The position numbers were made by a program, and so were the translations under genes. DNA of 64,000 nt, from assembly GCA_021234155.1 (NCBI GenBank), contig JAJEKV010000023.1, positions 10,974,641 through 11,038,640 of the forward strand, given 5' to 3'. This document shows positions 41,977-52,000 of this stretch, in pieces. Origin of the DNA: Isoetes taiwanensis. Its lineage: Eukaryota > Streptophyta > Lycopodiopsida > Isoetales > Isoetaceae. The notes under the pieces are model-generated. The model was not told the origin of the DNA, ran no database searches, and worked only from the letters and a program-made list of their open reading frames with translations. The first letter of the stretch is position 1, and each line of letters opens with the position of its first letter.

Positions 41977-42820
41977 TAGTGGTACATCCGCAATCGATAA
42001 GCTCTGATTTCCTTTCATGGATCGCATTCGAAGTGGAAGAGGGCGGCCGAAGGCGGTGAGGGCGAGATGCTTGCAATAAATGCCGCAAGCCATGTTGATG
42101 AAGACATTCAACGTACCCCCGCCGTTGATGGCGAAGATGATATAGACCAAGCCATATTCTCGGGACGGATCGGTAGAAGGGATTCCGAGGATTCGAGATA
42201 CGTCTGAAAGGCGAGGTTCGAGCAATGCGGTTGATGGCGTGGTCGGCTTTACGTGATCCAACGGACTCACCTTTGCGCTTTACCTTGACAAACGAGAAGC
42301 GGGCTAGAAAAAATCGCGTCGAGGGCGTTTCACTAAAGGAAAGGGTCATCGGAGGTTGAACCTAGGTTCCCAAAGAAGAAGAGGATGGGGCGCAAATGAT
42401 GAAAGCCCGATGAAGAAGGAAGGCTGCCTAGAAAAATGATGTGATGAGTATCTTGATGCGTTGTAATTGGTCTTGAGGATTTTCATACTATTGTAACCGA
42501 TCCCCGGCACTATTAATAAAAAAAAGTTTTTTGGTTATAATTTTTTGTCACAAATGTTTCGTTAATGTATGATAGTTCTTTCTATGTTTCTTTCTATGTT
42601 TCTTTCATGTGTAATCAAGTGCCACGAAAACCTTCGTTGGATCAGACCCGTCTCGACCTCGTTGTTGCTTGCCTCTTCGCATGCGCCCGGAATCTTCTGA
42701 TGAGAAGTAATCTACGCATGCGAAGGGGCCAAAGCGACCCTCGGACCAGCCGGGACGAATCGATCCATCGGAAGGTTCACAAGGTACTACCGGTACCCAA
42801 GTCGGGAATAACCCGGTATG

Positions 42821-42980
42821 CCAAATTGGGCTTTGAATGCTATCACGGACCTATAATCTGTACTCTATTCCTCTGGGTGGCACATGCTCTGAATACCCAA
42901 ATGGGTTTGCATGGCATGTGCCACCCAAAGGAATGGAGGTACAAATTATAGGTCCAGATGGCATCCAAATGGCGATTTGG
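42821..42980. repeat. palindrome type A, copy 1 (inside hAT)
   Basis: The left arm, CCAAATTGGGCTTTG...CTCTGGGTGGCACATGC, pairs with the right arm, GCATGTGCCACCCAAAGG...ATGGCGATTTGG. The arms are about 66 bp with a loop of about 27 bp and are imperfect but well matched. A transcript would form a microRNA-precursor-sized hairpin. Confidence 0.88.
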
Positions 42981-43029
42981 CAACCATTCAAGAGGATCAC
43001 GCTCGGGCCGGGATGAAAAGACAGAGTAC

Positions 43030-43148
43030 AAGCATCGAGACTTCCCAACCCTTGCTTTCACCCCTCTTTGAACAATGGAACTTAGCATGTAAACTAAGCT
43101 ACATTGCCCAAAGAGGAGGGAAAGAAAGATTGGGAAGTCTCGATGCTT
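43030..43148. repeat. palindrome type B, copy 1 (inside hAT)
   Basis: AAGCATCGAGACTTCCCAA on the left and TTGGGAAGTCTCGATGCTT on the right, with inner pairing CAATGGAACTTAG / CTAAGCTACATTG. The arms are about 52 bp around a very short loop. Confidence 0.88.
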
Positions 43149-43223
43149 GAACTCATCAATCACTAACATCCAATTAACCCGGAAGGATCACGCTCCAGGC
43201 CAGGATGAAAGAGACCTGAGTAC

Positions 43224-43343
43224 AAGCATCGAGACTTCCCAACCCTTGCTTTCACCCCTCTTTGAACAATGGAACTTAGCATGTAAACTAAGCTACATTG
43301 CCCAAAGAGGAGGGGAAAGAAAGATTGGGAAGTCTCGATGCTT
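43224..43343. repeat. palindrome type B, copy 2 (inside hAT)
   Basis: Nearly identical to copy 1, starting 194 bp downstream of it, with one extra base. Confidence 0.88.
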
Positions 43344-43472
43344 GAACTCATCAATCAACGACATCTAATGAACCCACAGAATCGCAAGCTCCTTCTCTGT
43401 AAGTCTATATTGTTTGCCATGGAGAATATAAAGCCCCGGTGACCGACAACCATTCAAGAGGGTTGCGCTCTT

Positions 43473-43588
43473 GGCTTACTCCTTTTCGAAGTTTCACGCT
43501 TGGCGTATCTAATTCGCCACCTGAGTGAGCGATGTCATCCTAGGGGGCAAATTAGATACACAAAACAGAAAACGAAAGAGACTAAGCC
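43473..43588. repeat. palindrome type D, copy 1 (inside hAT)
   Basis: GGCTTACTCCTTTTCGAAG...GTATCTAATTCGCC pairs with GGCAAATTAGATAC...GAAAGAGACTAAGCC. The arms are about 45 bp with more mismatches than types A and B. Confidence 0.75.
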
Positions 43589-43620
43589 AGGGTGAGCGAG
43601 TTGGAAGACACTTCGGTATG

Positions 43621-43779
43621 CCAAATTGGGCTTTGAATGCTATCCAGACCTATAATCTGTACTCTATTCCTCTGGGTGGCACATGCGCTGAATACCCAAA
43701 TGGGTTTGCATGGCATGTGCCACCCAAAGGAATGGAGGTACAAATTATAGGTCCAGATGGCATCCAAATGGCGATTTGG
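43621..43779. repeat. palindrome type A, copy 2 (inside hAT)
   Basis: Almost identical to copy 1. The shared sequence extends outside the arms as CGGTATG on the left, and in this copy the right flank CGTACCAAAG also pairs with the left flank. Confidence 0.88.
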
Positions 43780-43972
43780 CGTACCAAAGTTAACGGACGC
43801 GTCCTCCAATTTCAAGTCATAGTGATGCTCAAGGTTCTCCATCAATAGAAGGAGTTAGGATGTTCCATGATTTGGTGCCCTAATGACCCTTTGTATAGAT
43901 GGACAACGCCCGGGCACCACTTTGGCTTGAAATTAGAGGCGCTCTCACCTCGGCGCCTCGAGACTGGGTCGG

Positions 43973-44088
43973 GCATCGAGGCGTCCCAATCTTCTTTCCC
44001 GGGTCTTTGGACAATGGAACTTAGCATGTAAACTAAGCTACATTGCCCAAAGAGCCGGGGAAAGAAAAAACGGGAAGTCTCGATGCTT
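43973..44088. repeat. palindrome type B, copy 3 (inside hAT, diverged)
   Basis: GCATCGAGGCGTCCCAATC...TTAGCATGTAAACTAAGC...GGGAAGTCTCGATGC. The stem tip is identical to copies 1 and 2 while the arms differ at several sites. Confidence 0.82.
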
Positions 44089-44159
44089 GAATTCAGGAGT
44101 CAAAGCTTGCTTCAATCACTAACATCTAATGAACACACAGAATCGCAAGCAACCACTAG

Positions 44160-44402
44160 GCCTTATATCCTCCGTGGCCACAATAAAAATAGAGTACTCA
44201 AAAACCTTGTAACCTCCTCTAGAACGAACGATTTCGCTCCCCCCATTTTTTGGCGTCTTTGTGTAATATAACCTAGCAAAGTATCTAAGATACATTGACA
44301 CAGAGACACGCAAAAGAGAGTGAGAGCAAAGCTCGCTCCTTCTAAAGGAGGTAACAAGAATTTCGAGAAGTCTATATTGTTTGCCACTGAGAATATAAGG
44401 CC
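44160..44402. repeat. palindrome type C (inside hAT)
   Basis: GGCCTTATATCCTCCGTGG...AACCTCCTCTAGAACG on the left pairs with CTTCTAAAGGAGGTAAC...CCACTGAGAATATAAGGCC on the right. The arms are about 115 bp, making this the largest palindrome in the block. Confidence 0.82.
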
Positions 44403-44493
44403 TGGTGACCGACAACCATTCAAGAGGGTTGCGTGTGTGAGATGTTTTGACTCACTCACCATCCAACCATGACCATCCAAGAGGGTCGCTCTT

Positions 44494-44608
44494 GGCTTAC
44501 TCCTTTTCGAAGTTTCACGCTTAACGATCTAATTAAGCCACCGAGTGAGCGATGTCATCCTAGGGGGCAAATTAGATACGATAAACAGAAAACGAAGGAG
44601 ACTCAGCC
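44494..44608. repeat. palindrome type D, copy 2 (inside hAT)
   Basis: Same arms as the type D copy at 43473. The flanks (AAGTCTATATTGTTTGCCA before, GTGAGC repeats after) are also shared, so a larger segment was duplicated. Confidence 0.75.
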
Positions 44609-44864
44609 AGGGTGAGCCAGGGTGACCACTAGGACAAACAAAAGAGACTAAGCCAGGATAAAAGAGATTGGGAAGTCTCAATGCCTTTACTCGTCAAACA
44701 GAAAACGAAAGAGCGATTTGGAAGTCTCGATGCTTTTACTATGAGCACTACTCGATCCTTTGATAACATCATTACACCTTGTTTGAAATAACGTCATTAT
44801 ACCCGCCATTCACAAAATGATACAGGTCAAAATTTGGCATGTCTAAAAATGTAATATCTCATTT

Positions 44865-46246
44865 TCATTGGTCATTTGGATCAATATAATCACCCTGCGG
44901 CCCTGGAGGTGGTGGTAAGAACTGGTTAATGTCTGGCACTGTCTCTCCTTCACGCGGCTCCTCCACCCCCCTCCACAATTCCATCTCGCGAAAGGTTTGA
45001 AAAGTGTGCATCTGCCCATCCCTCCTGCGAGCGGTCAAATGTGGCAACGCTGGCATGCGACCTTGCATATTAAATATGGCATATTGTAACTCAGGAAAAA
45101 TCCATCCGTCTTGCAAGGTTGGACAGAAGCGGCTTTGCAACATCCAATCAAGAACACATCGCATGTGCATACGATGCCCACACCCTAGAGTGTACCAGCC
45201 CACCTGTGTCAGGTTGTCACCACAAAATTGGCAATGTCTGTAATCAACAACCTTTAGCTCTTCCCACTGACTCTCATACAAATACTCGCGAGGGAGATAG
45301 GATATCGACTGCTCCGAAGTCACCCTAAAAGGGTCAGAGTCTAACGATTTGGTCAAATTGCGCAAGTGCTCGTTGTTTTCTCTAAGGACCGTTGCCTCCC
45401 TGTTTAATGCCGCTAGTTGCCGTTTAGCGTCCTCTAATTCAGCGGCCATCTTATCATACCCATCGGCACGGTCCTTCAAGCGAATATTCTCCTCAGAAAG
45501 TGTCAGGTTCCGACTTCTCTCATTCTCTAGTTGGGCCCGAATATCCACAAGGTCATTCACGGCTCCAGCCGCGGCTACCCCTGTCACCTCCAAAAGTTGG
45601 ATAGCGTCAGCAACAAGGTATGTAATGGTGATGGGCTCACCATGTGGCCCACTCTCGCTATCTTCCGATAGCTTGACCCTCTTCGTGCTGCCACTACCGC
45701 TTCCTTGCCTCCATTTCCTACTCCCATAATTTACGGGCACTTCCTTCACAAGCTCGTAGTATACTTGCTGCGCAAAACTCTTACTAAACTCACGGATTTG
45801 TGGGGTAAATGTCCCTTCACTTGGACATGACGCTCGAGTGCTTTTGCTCGAACCACAGCATTCTTGCACTCGTGAGCCTTATACTTACCCCGTCTACTAG
45901 GCCACTCACTTTCAAACTCATTCTTGTCCAAATTTGTGATTACATCGTCGTAGTCTGCTCCACTTGGACAATAGCCAGGCCCTGCCTCGCCAGCTACATT
46001 ATGCACCTCTGTGATGGTGCAATTATCCCTCTTTGAAACTTCATCCATCGTGACGCAACCTTCTTAACTCGCTGCGGCGAAACTCATTCGCCCTTGCATG
46101 TCTTTCGCCGCTCTCTCCATTTGCCGAGCAGCTGACATCTCAAGCTCGTTCTCCAACCCTTCATGCCAAGGAGACTGAGTAGAGGGGGTCCTCAAATTAG
46201 AGGGAACCGAAAATCCATGCTGATCCTGCTGCTCTGACGCACCCAC
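44865..46246 (-). pseudogene. coiled-coil / RING-like protein carried by hAT element (broken)
   Basis: The main frame runs from 45869 down to 44865 (about 330 codons). Upstream, the frame at 46048-45746 reads CKNAVVRAKALERHVQVKG and passes by one frameshift, near 45810, into TFTPQIREFSKSFAQQVYYE of the main frame. An earlier frame at 46246-46064 (WHEGLENELEMSAARQMERA) may be the N-terminus, cut off by a stop. Domain order: a Ser/Lys-rich linker, a heptad-rich coiled coil (NLTLSEENIRLKDRADGYDK, about 45540-45330), then a RING-like zinc site, CQFCGDNLTQ...LGCGHRMHMRCVLDWML...FCPTL. The last expected cysteine is missing, so zinc binding or E3 ligase activity may be lost. The tail is Pro-rich. 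It lies directly downstream of the kinase-like gene on the same strand. Confidence 0.75.
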
Positions 46247-46553
46247 ATTCCGCGGTGTCGGGGATTCAATTCTTAAATCCCGTTAGGTGGGACATAATTT
46301 GGACTGCTGACTTCTATAGGTGCACTGACTGACTTGTATAGGTGTGCTTTGACTTCTTGTCTTTATAATGTTCGTTAGCTGCGACATATAAAAAAGCATA
46401 GAATAAATAACACAAAAAACACATGAAAAGGAAAACTAAGCTACACAACACACATAGACAATAATCTTTCATGTAGCATCAGATAAGTGTTTAATGAATT
46501 TAGTTGGAATATTATGTAATACAAGGATGTTTGAATGTAAGTGAATATGCACG

Positions 46554-48100
46554 CTAGGCGTGACTAGGACCAGCTTGGTCTAATGCATCGTCGCCACCCT
46601 GGCCAAGTTGAAGAATCCAATCTGATTCCAATTGTGGCCTCGTGCACGGAATTGGAGAGCAATGAAAACTGCTCCGCATTGTGTCAAGTAGCTGGGCCAT
46701 ATCAAATTTTCGTGTTTTGTCCCTCATTGGCGACTCAACGCAATGTTTCAAATAGTCGCACATTCTCCGATGCTTGCCTTGCTGCTCCAAGTTTCCTATT
46801 GACTCCATGTAGGAGTGCTTACTAGCAAAGTCAGCTAAGTAGTAGACAATGTACGCTGCCCCGTGTAAATCAAAGTCAACCCTTGCAGGCACTGTCTTCG
46901 AGCCACTACCAAAAAAAAAAAAAGATCATCATGCATATATGGATGCCTGGCCCTTTCCATCTCAATTCTTTTCTTACCTTCGCCATCCATACCCTTGTAA
47001 TGCCATCGTTTTACCTCCATTTGTCCTCGTGGATCAACCCGGATTCACCCCAATCACAAATGCCAATGTATACCTGAGGATTAATACATCCCTTCTCCTT
47101 TCCATAATCAAAATGGAGCAATATATTGCCCGGATGCAAGTCCATATGCAAATATCTTTCTTGATGGAGCTTTCGTAGCCCGCTACAGAATGACATTGCT
47201 AAGTCCCCAACCCTAGAGGCAACAAATAATTCTTTCTTTCTGCGCTCCTCAAGCAGCCTCAAGTCCGTCTCAACTCTGGGGACAGCTCCCAACTTCTTAA
47301 ATGCAAGCTCTGCAAAGGCATTGGACCCATGACTTGTAAAGAAGGTTGCCAACGAACCTCCATTCCAAAAAGGGAAAATTAAGCCTTGTCTTTCTAGGCG
47401 GTTGTGCTACCAATGCAGTATTATACACCCGTGCCTAACTTGCATTCCCCGACTCCCTCATGTTCTTCAAAGATAGCTTCCACTAACTTATTGGGTTACG
47501 TACTATGCTGAAAATTATTATGTTGAAGTTTTACACAATAAGGTTCATCCTTAATAAAACTAGACCCTAAAATATTGCACTTATACACTGCGCCATATGA
47601 ACCAGAACCAATTCGTTGTCTGTTTATTATTTGTGATGAATCTACCATGGCAAACCAAGTAGTCTTGGCATCTGCTCTTCTACGAGCTTCCCACTCCCTA
47701 TCTGTCTCACCAGGACGTTTGGCTTTTATGGTTTGCGCCAACACTTTCTTAACAAGATGGGGGGGTTGATGGGCCTCTTTCTTCAATTTTCTGTTGGTCC
47801 ACGCCGCATTCCATGTGCTGGCTTTTTCTTTCAACTCTAGCCTCAGCGATGACTACTCAAATTTGCAACTTCACGTGATCATATTGCGGTAGTGTGCGGC
47901 TAATATTACCCACTATCCATGTATACCTCTCTTGCTCACTCTTTTCGGGCTCTAGCTCCATCATTGAAGCTTAAAAGCCCCTCGGCATCTTTTACCATAC
48001 GCATGGTAGTCTAGCCATCCTTCCTCACTTTGCTAGTAATCAATTCCAAATCCCGGTGAGGCATTGCATTGTGGACATTACACAACCAGTTCATGAAATC
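46554..48100 (-). pseudogene. protein-kinase-like gene carried by hAT element (broken)
   Basis: Three minus-strand segments give a kinase in order. 47834-47496: basic leader, then the Gly-rich loop RIGSGSYGAVYKC and CVKL with the ATP-site Lys. 47352-47011: helix EERRKKELFVASRVGDLAMS, then the catalytic loop HMDLHPGNILL (HMD in place of HRD) and the metal site as DWGES in place of DFG. 47020-46835 and 46892-46554: the C-lobe, HPYMHDDLFFF and DLHGAAYIVYYLADFASKHS. The joins need frame changes; the one at 46907-46921 is in an A-run, so a simple indel may be the cause. Coding-like sequence (ERYTWIVGNISRTLPQYD) continues upstream to about 48100. The key Lys, Asp and Asn are present, so the ancestor was probably an active kinase. 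The exact family is not recognised. Confidence 0.8.
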
Positions 48101-49289
48101 TGGTCTCAAAGTAGACCATGCTTGTTGTGGTCTACTTCTTTTCTACGCGGGCAAGGTCTTTGCGAGAGAAGATGACTCAGTTGCAGACTCAGAGCTTTGT
48201 GTTTGAGACGCCAATGCCTCTACTTGGTTGCGGCTCTATCCGAGACACTAATGCCACATTTGGTTTGCAAGTTAACTTCCGCTCTCTCTTCGAAGTCATA
48301 CTTCTTGTTTTAAGGGATTGTCTAGCGGGCTAGCAAAATGCGAATTCGCGCGATATCACGAACCGACAACAAAGCAACACCTACAAGTCAAGCAAAGATA
48401 AAACTTTCAATTTAGTGCTTAGCACATGAGGATAAATCAACTCACTTTAACCAAAACAAAACACTAATTTTATGCTTCCTACACTAAGACCCTAACATGA
48501 GTATGTATGTGCAAGGCCAAGGATAGGGTAACAAATAAAAGGACCAAAACACGATTTATGATCTATAGCCCGCCTACTTCCAAAATGCAAGGCTAGCAAG
48601 TTTTAAATGCATTGCACTTGTCCTAGGTCACGCTTTTTTCAAAAGACGAGACCAATCAATGCTTATCAAAACACACGCCGGTTCCTATATTAGTGTCGGA
48701 CTTTCATCAACAACACCATCAGGAACTAGGGTGTGAATTGATAAAACATTCTCCTAACCCTTAATAAAAGTACAACGCACACCTTTCGACACCGCGTGAC
48801 CAAGGCCAACAACGGCGTCAGGCGAGGGTTATACTCTTACTAAAGGGAGACCCTAGTTGCCTTAAGCTTCAAAGGTGCCACCCACCCACGACAAGATGGC
48901 GCCAAATAAATGCGGCAATACCGGGGCAAGGGGCATGCCTATGCTCTTGGCAACACGCAACCCTAAAAAAGCCCTCTCAGTTGTTGTTTAAGGGAAGGCA
49001 ACCAATTTCTTTTCTTTTTTTTTTTTTTTTTTTTTTTTTACTTTACTGTTAAATTATTATTTGGTTAAATTATTATTATTTTTTTTTTTTATAAAATAGG
49101 CCAAGCTCAAATTACGGAACAAGGCACTCACCATCGTTCGCCCCTTACATTACGGGGGCAACAAAGCGAGGGCCTAACTGCGGACCTAACCTGGCCTACC
49201 TATCAAAAAAACAACAAAAAAAACCCTAAAAACTAAGAAAAACAAAAAAAAAAAGGTTTTGGGTGGCAAATTGCAAGGTTGGGCGCAGG
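48101..49289. other. hAT interior without recognised gene; poly(T) tract
   Basis: No supported gene beyond possible weak upstream remnants of the kinase gene to about 48340. A T-run with few interruptions lies at 49010-49040, and another at 49079-49090. Confidence 0.45.
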
Positions 49290-49622
49290 AAATACCTTGT
49301 TTGCGGCGCAAAAACTGAATCCGCGCGCCGCGAATATATAAAAAAAATTTCAGCGCGAAACTTGATTCAGCTTCAGACGCTGAAAACTTTTTCACAGACG
49401 CCAAAGCGTGAAAACCGGCAGACATCGAACATCGGCCTCGGCTTCTGTGACGAAAAATAGTTTCAGCGTGCGAGCGAAAAACTTTCGCAGCATTAACGAA
49501 CCGAAGTTTTTCGCGACTGCCGAAAAGTCGACCAGACTTTTATGGGCGCAGAATTTGTAGCGTCTTGGCGTTTTTTTTCAGCAGACGCGAAGCTTTTAAG
49601 CGTCTGTGAAATTTTTTTTTTC
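49290..49622. repeat. right subterminal motif cluster of hAT element
   Basis: Copies of CAGACGCTGAAAAC, CAGACGCGAAGC, AGCGTCTGTGAAA and GCGCGCCGCGAA in both orientations, matching the cluster near the left end. Confidence 0.75.
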
Positions 49623-49713
49623 CGGCCGGCATGAGGTTTTATATCGTTAAATCATTATTTTATTAAAAAAATCATTATTTTTTACTTTATACGTCAGGAA
49701 TTTTAATTTTGTA

Positions 49714-49732
49714 CGTATAGAACCTATCCCTG
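49714..49732. repeat. right terminal inverted repeat of hAT element
   Basis: CGTATAGAACCTATCCCTG, reverse complement of the left end with one mismatch, followed by the target copy ATTGCTTT. Confidence 0.92.
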
Positions 49733-49740
49733 ATTGCTTT

Positions 49741-50439
49741 AAAGGTATTTAAAATAATGTGTAATGCATGTTGGCATCGAGGCTATTCCATTAAGGAACA
49801 ATTTAGCTTTTCATGGTAAAGCGCGAGCACCCGATAAGTGGGTGGCTTATTAACACCGATTTAGAGAGTGAATCTGCTGAAACACGATGTGTCTTGCCGA
49901 TTTGGCAGACTGGCTTGATTGATGCCTCGTGATCGCCATGTAGCCAGGTGAATCTGACACAGGAAGACAATGGTACAAATTCCATTTGTTCGTCCACAAT
50001 TTTTCAATCAAATGATACTTCATCAAATTTGCCTCTGATGAACGGATTTGGGGAATATGCTATCCTGCATGAATCCCATGACTAACCACTCTCACATTCA
50101 TATGACTTAACAATTTATATTTGGTCAGTCTTAAGGGCATGAAGAATGGTGCTAATTTTTATTTTTAACCTATTTGGATATTGGACACACCAAGTACATA
50201 CATGTAATGCTTAGAATATTATAGGCATATGGAGTGGCAAGGCCACTTGGGCAATAGAACTTGCAATATGTAGCACAATAACAGGGGGTTACTTTTAGAT
50301 TTTTATACGCTTTTTTCACATGGTTTTTATATGATTTCGTTGTTGTATTCGTTGAGGTGTACTAAATAGTATTTCTAGAGTGCACCCTTTATGGGCCGTA
50401 GATTTTCGTTGGTGGGAACAATCCGAGGGTTGTTGTCTT
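49741..50439. other. intergenic, nothing recognised
   Basis: No supported gene. Confidence 0.35.
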
Positions 50440-50628
50440 TCTCTGCATGTGTTTGTGCATGAACACTGTGCATGTGTATGCATGTGCATGTGCACATGCA
50501 TGTGCATGTGTGTGCATGTGCATGTGTATTGTGCATGTGCAAGTGCAAGTGCAAGTGCAAGTGCAAGTGCATGTGCATGTGCATGTGTGCATGTGTGTGC
50601 ATGTGTGCATATGCATGTGTACTTGCCC
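50440..50628. repeat. (GTGCAT/GTGCAA)n microsatellite
   Basis: Hexamer-like repeats of GTGCATGTGCATGTGT with an internal run of GTGCAA. Open frames through it encode only Cys/His/Met/Val repeats and are artefacts. Confidence 0.93.
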
Positions 50629-51394
50629 TCTTGGATTCTTATTGCCGGAGTGGATTTTACTACCACGAGATGGATTTTTGCTCACACTTACAAAGGTATT
50701 TGTTTTTAATGTTTCTTCGTTAGCATAATTTTTTTTTTACAAGGTATTGGTTTCCGATTCTACAATGTAGTCTTTGCAAAACCCCCTTTTGTTTCCTTCC
50801 TAAGATTTGCTGCAGATTCAAGTTTAGGCCCTCTGTTGCTTTCAACTCTTGGATATTTCTGGCTGCCGGATTGTTCATAACAGCCAGCCTTTAGCTTCAA
50901 TCAACAAACGGATTCTTATGCACACAACATGCGGATTATTCCACGCCCTTTTCCATGTCACGTAGATCGGTCAAGCGGTGGCCACAAGAATGCATTTATA
51001 TTGTAGGTTTGAAACTTTAATCGAACCATAAGGTGAATCATGCATTACCTTTAAGCTAGAGATGGAGCATCCAAAATCATATGGATTGATAAACAATGGT
51101 GTCATTGTGAAAGAGAAATAGTTGTAGTGGAAGTAACAATATGTAGCATAATAACAGGGGGTTTTCTTTGTGTTGCAAACTTTATGACTTTCAGAATAAT
51201 GGGATCAATCTGCTTTATCTTTATGGTAACTTTTATTTATGTTCTATTTGTTTCATTGTGATCAAATTCAAAAGCTACGGTGATGAAAGCCTCAAATGAA
51301 TTCTAGTTTTTTTTTTCGGTTTAAATTCTAAAAATTTTGTCACCCTGGGAGGGGGTGACGTCCCTAAGGCCCGAAGGGGTTAAAACTTTTTTTT
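50629..51394. other. intergenic, nothing recognised
   Basis: No supported gene. 51120-51180 repeats a phrase also found near 50260-50300 (CAATATGTAGCA...ATAACAGGGGGTT), a small dispersed duplication. Confidence 0.4.
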
Positions 51395-52000
51395 TGCAAC
51401 ACAAACCATTAACATTCAACATATAAAAATTAAATCCCCCAACACATAACAACCAACACATAACAACCATTGACATTAACAACCAACACATAACTACCAT
51501 TGACATTAATTAACACAACCATTTGGGTCCAACACATTTAAATTAAAATTCCCCTTAAACCCCCTTTGGTTTGGGTGCATATTCACACGGGGGGTGACGT
51601 AGGGCAGCGAGAGCCCTCATAATTGTATTTTGCACGTACGAAATCAACACCATATAGTATTTTGCTTGAAATCTTATAGCATTTTGCGAATCTTGTTATA
51701 CAGTATAGCAAATTTTGTACTTGCATACCCCACAAACGAGGAACTTTACGTACGGTATAGATTAAGGAATAAGGGGTGAATATGCCTATCCAACAGCTCT
51801 CGTTGCCCGGAGTCACCTCCCGTGTGAATATGCACCCAAACCAAAGGGGGTTTAAGGGGGATTTTAATTTAAATGTGTTGGACCCAAATGGTTGTGTTAA
51901 TTAATGTCAATGGTAGTTATGTGTTGGTTGTTAATGTCAATGGTAGTTATGTGTTGGTTGTTAATGTCAATGGTTGTTATGTGTTGGTTGTTAAGGTTTG
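51395..52000. mobile_element. non-autonomous foldback/MITE-like element, copy 2
   Basis: Inverted arms of about 190 bp. The left arm contains AACAACCAACACATAAC units, GGGTCCAACACATTTAAATT and GGTTTGGGTGCATATTCACA. The right arm contains the reverse complements, ending in GTTATGTGTTGGTTGTTAA units. The arms carry internal repeats of about 33 bp, and the centre (51610-51800) is related to that of copy 1 at 7688-8206. No coding sequence. Confidence 0.85.

Larger units (their letters stand above)
39046..49732. mobile_element. 10.7-kb hAT-superfamily DNA transposon with cargo
   Basis: The left end is CAGGGATAGGTTCAATACG and the right end, read inward on the minus strand, is CAGGGATAGGTTCTATACG, which is 18 of 19 matching. 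Both ends are flanked by the same 8 bp, ATTGCTTT, at 39038-39045 and 49733-49740. CAGGG ends and 8-bp target duplications are hallmarks of the hAT superfamily (Ac of maize also starts CAGGG). Inside are a decayed hAT transposase on the plus strand, a block of large palindromes, and two minus-strand genes, RING-like and kinase-like, that are not part of ordinary hAT elements. Subterminal regions are rich in a shared CGTCTGCGAAAA-type motif. Confidence 0.93.

Noticed and set aside
42843-43848. Open frames in the hAT palindrome block as proteins
   Set aside because: They follow the palindromes on both strands and repeat with them; no domain is recognisable.
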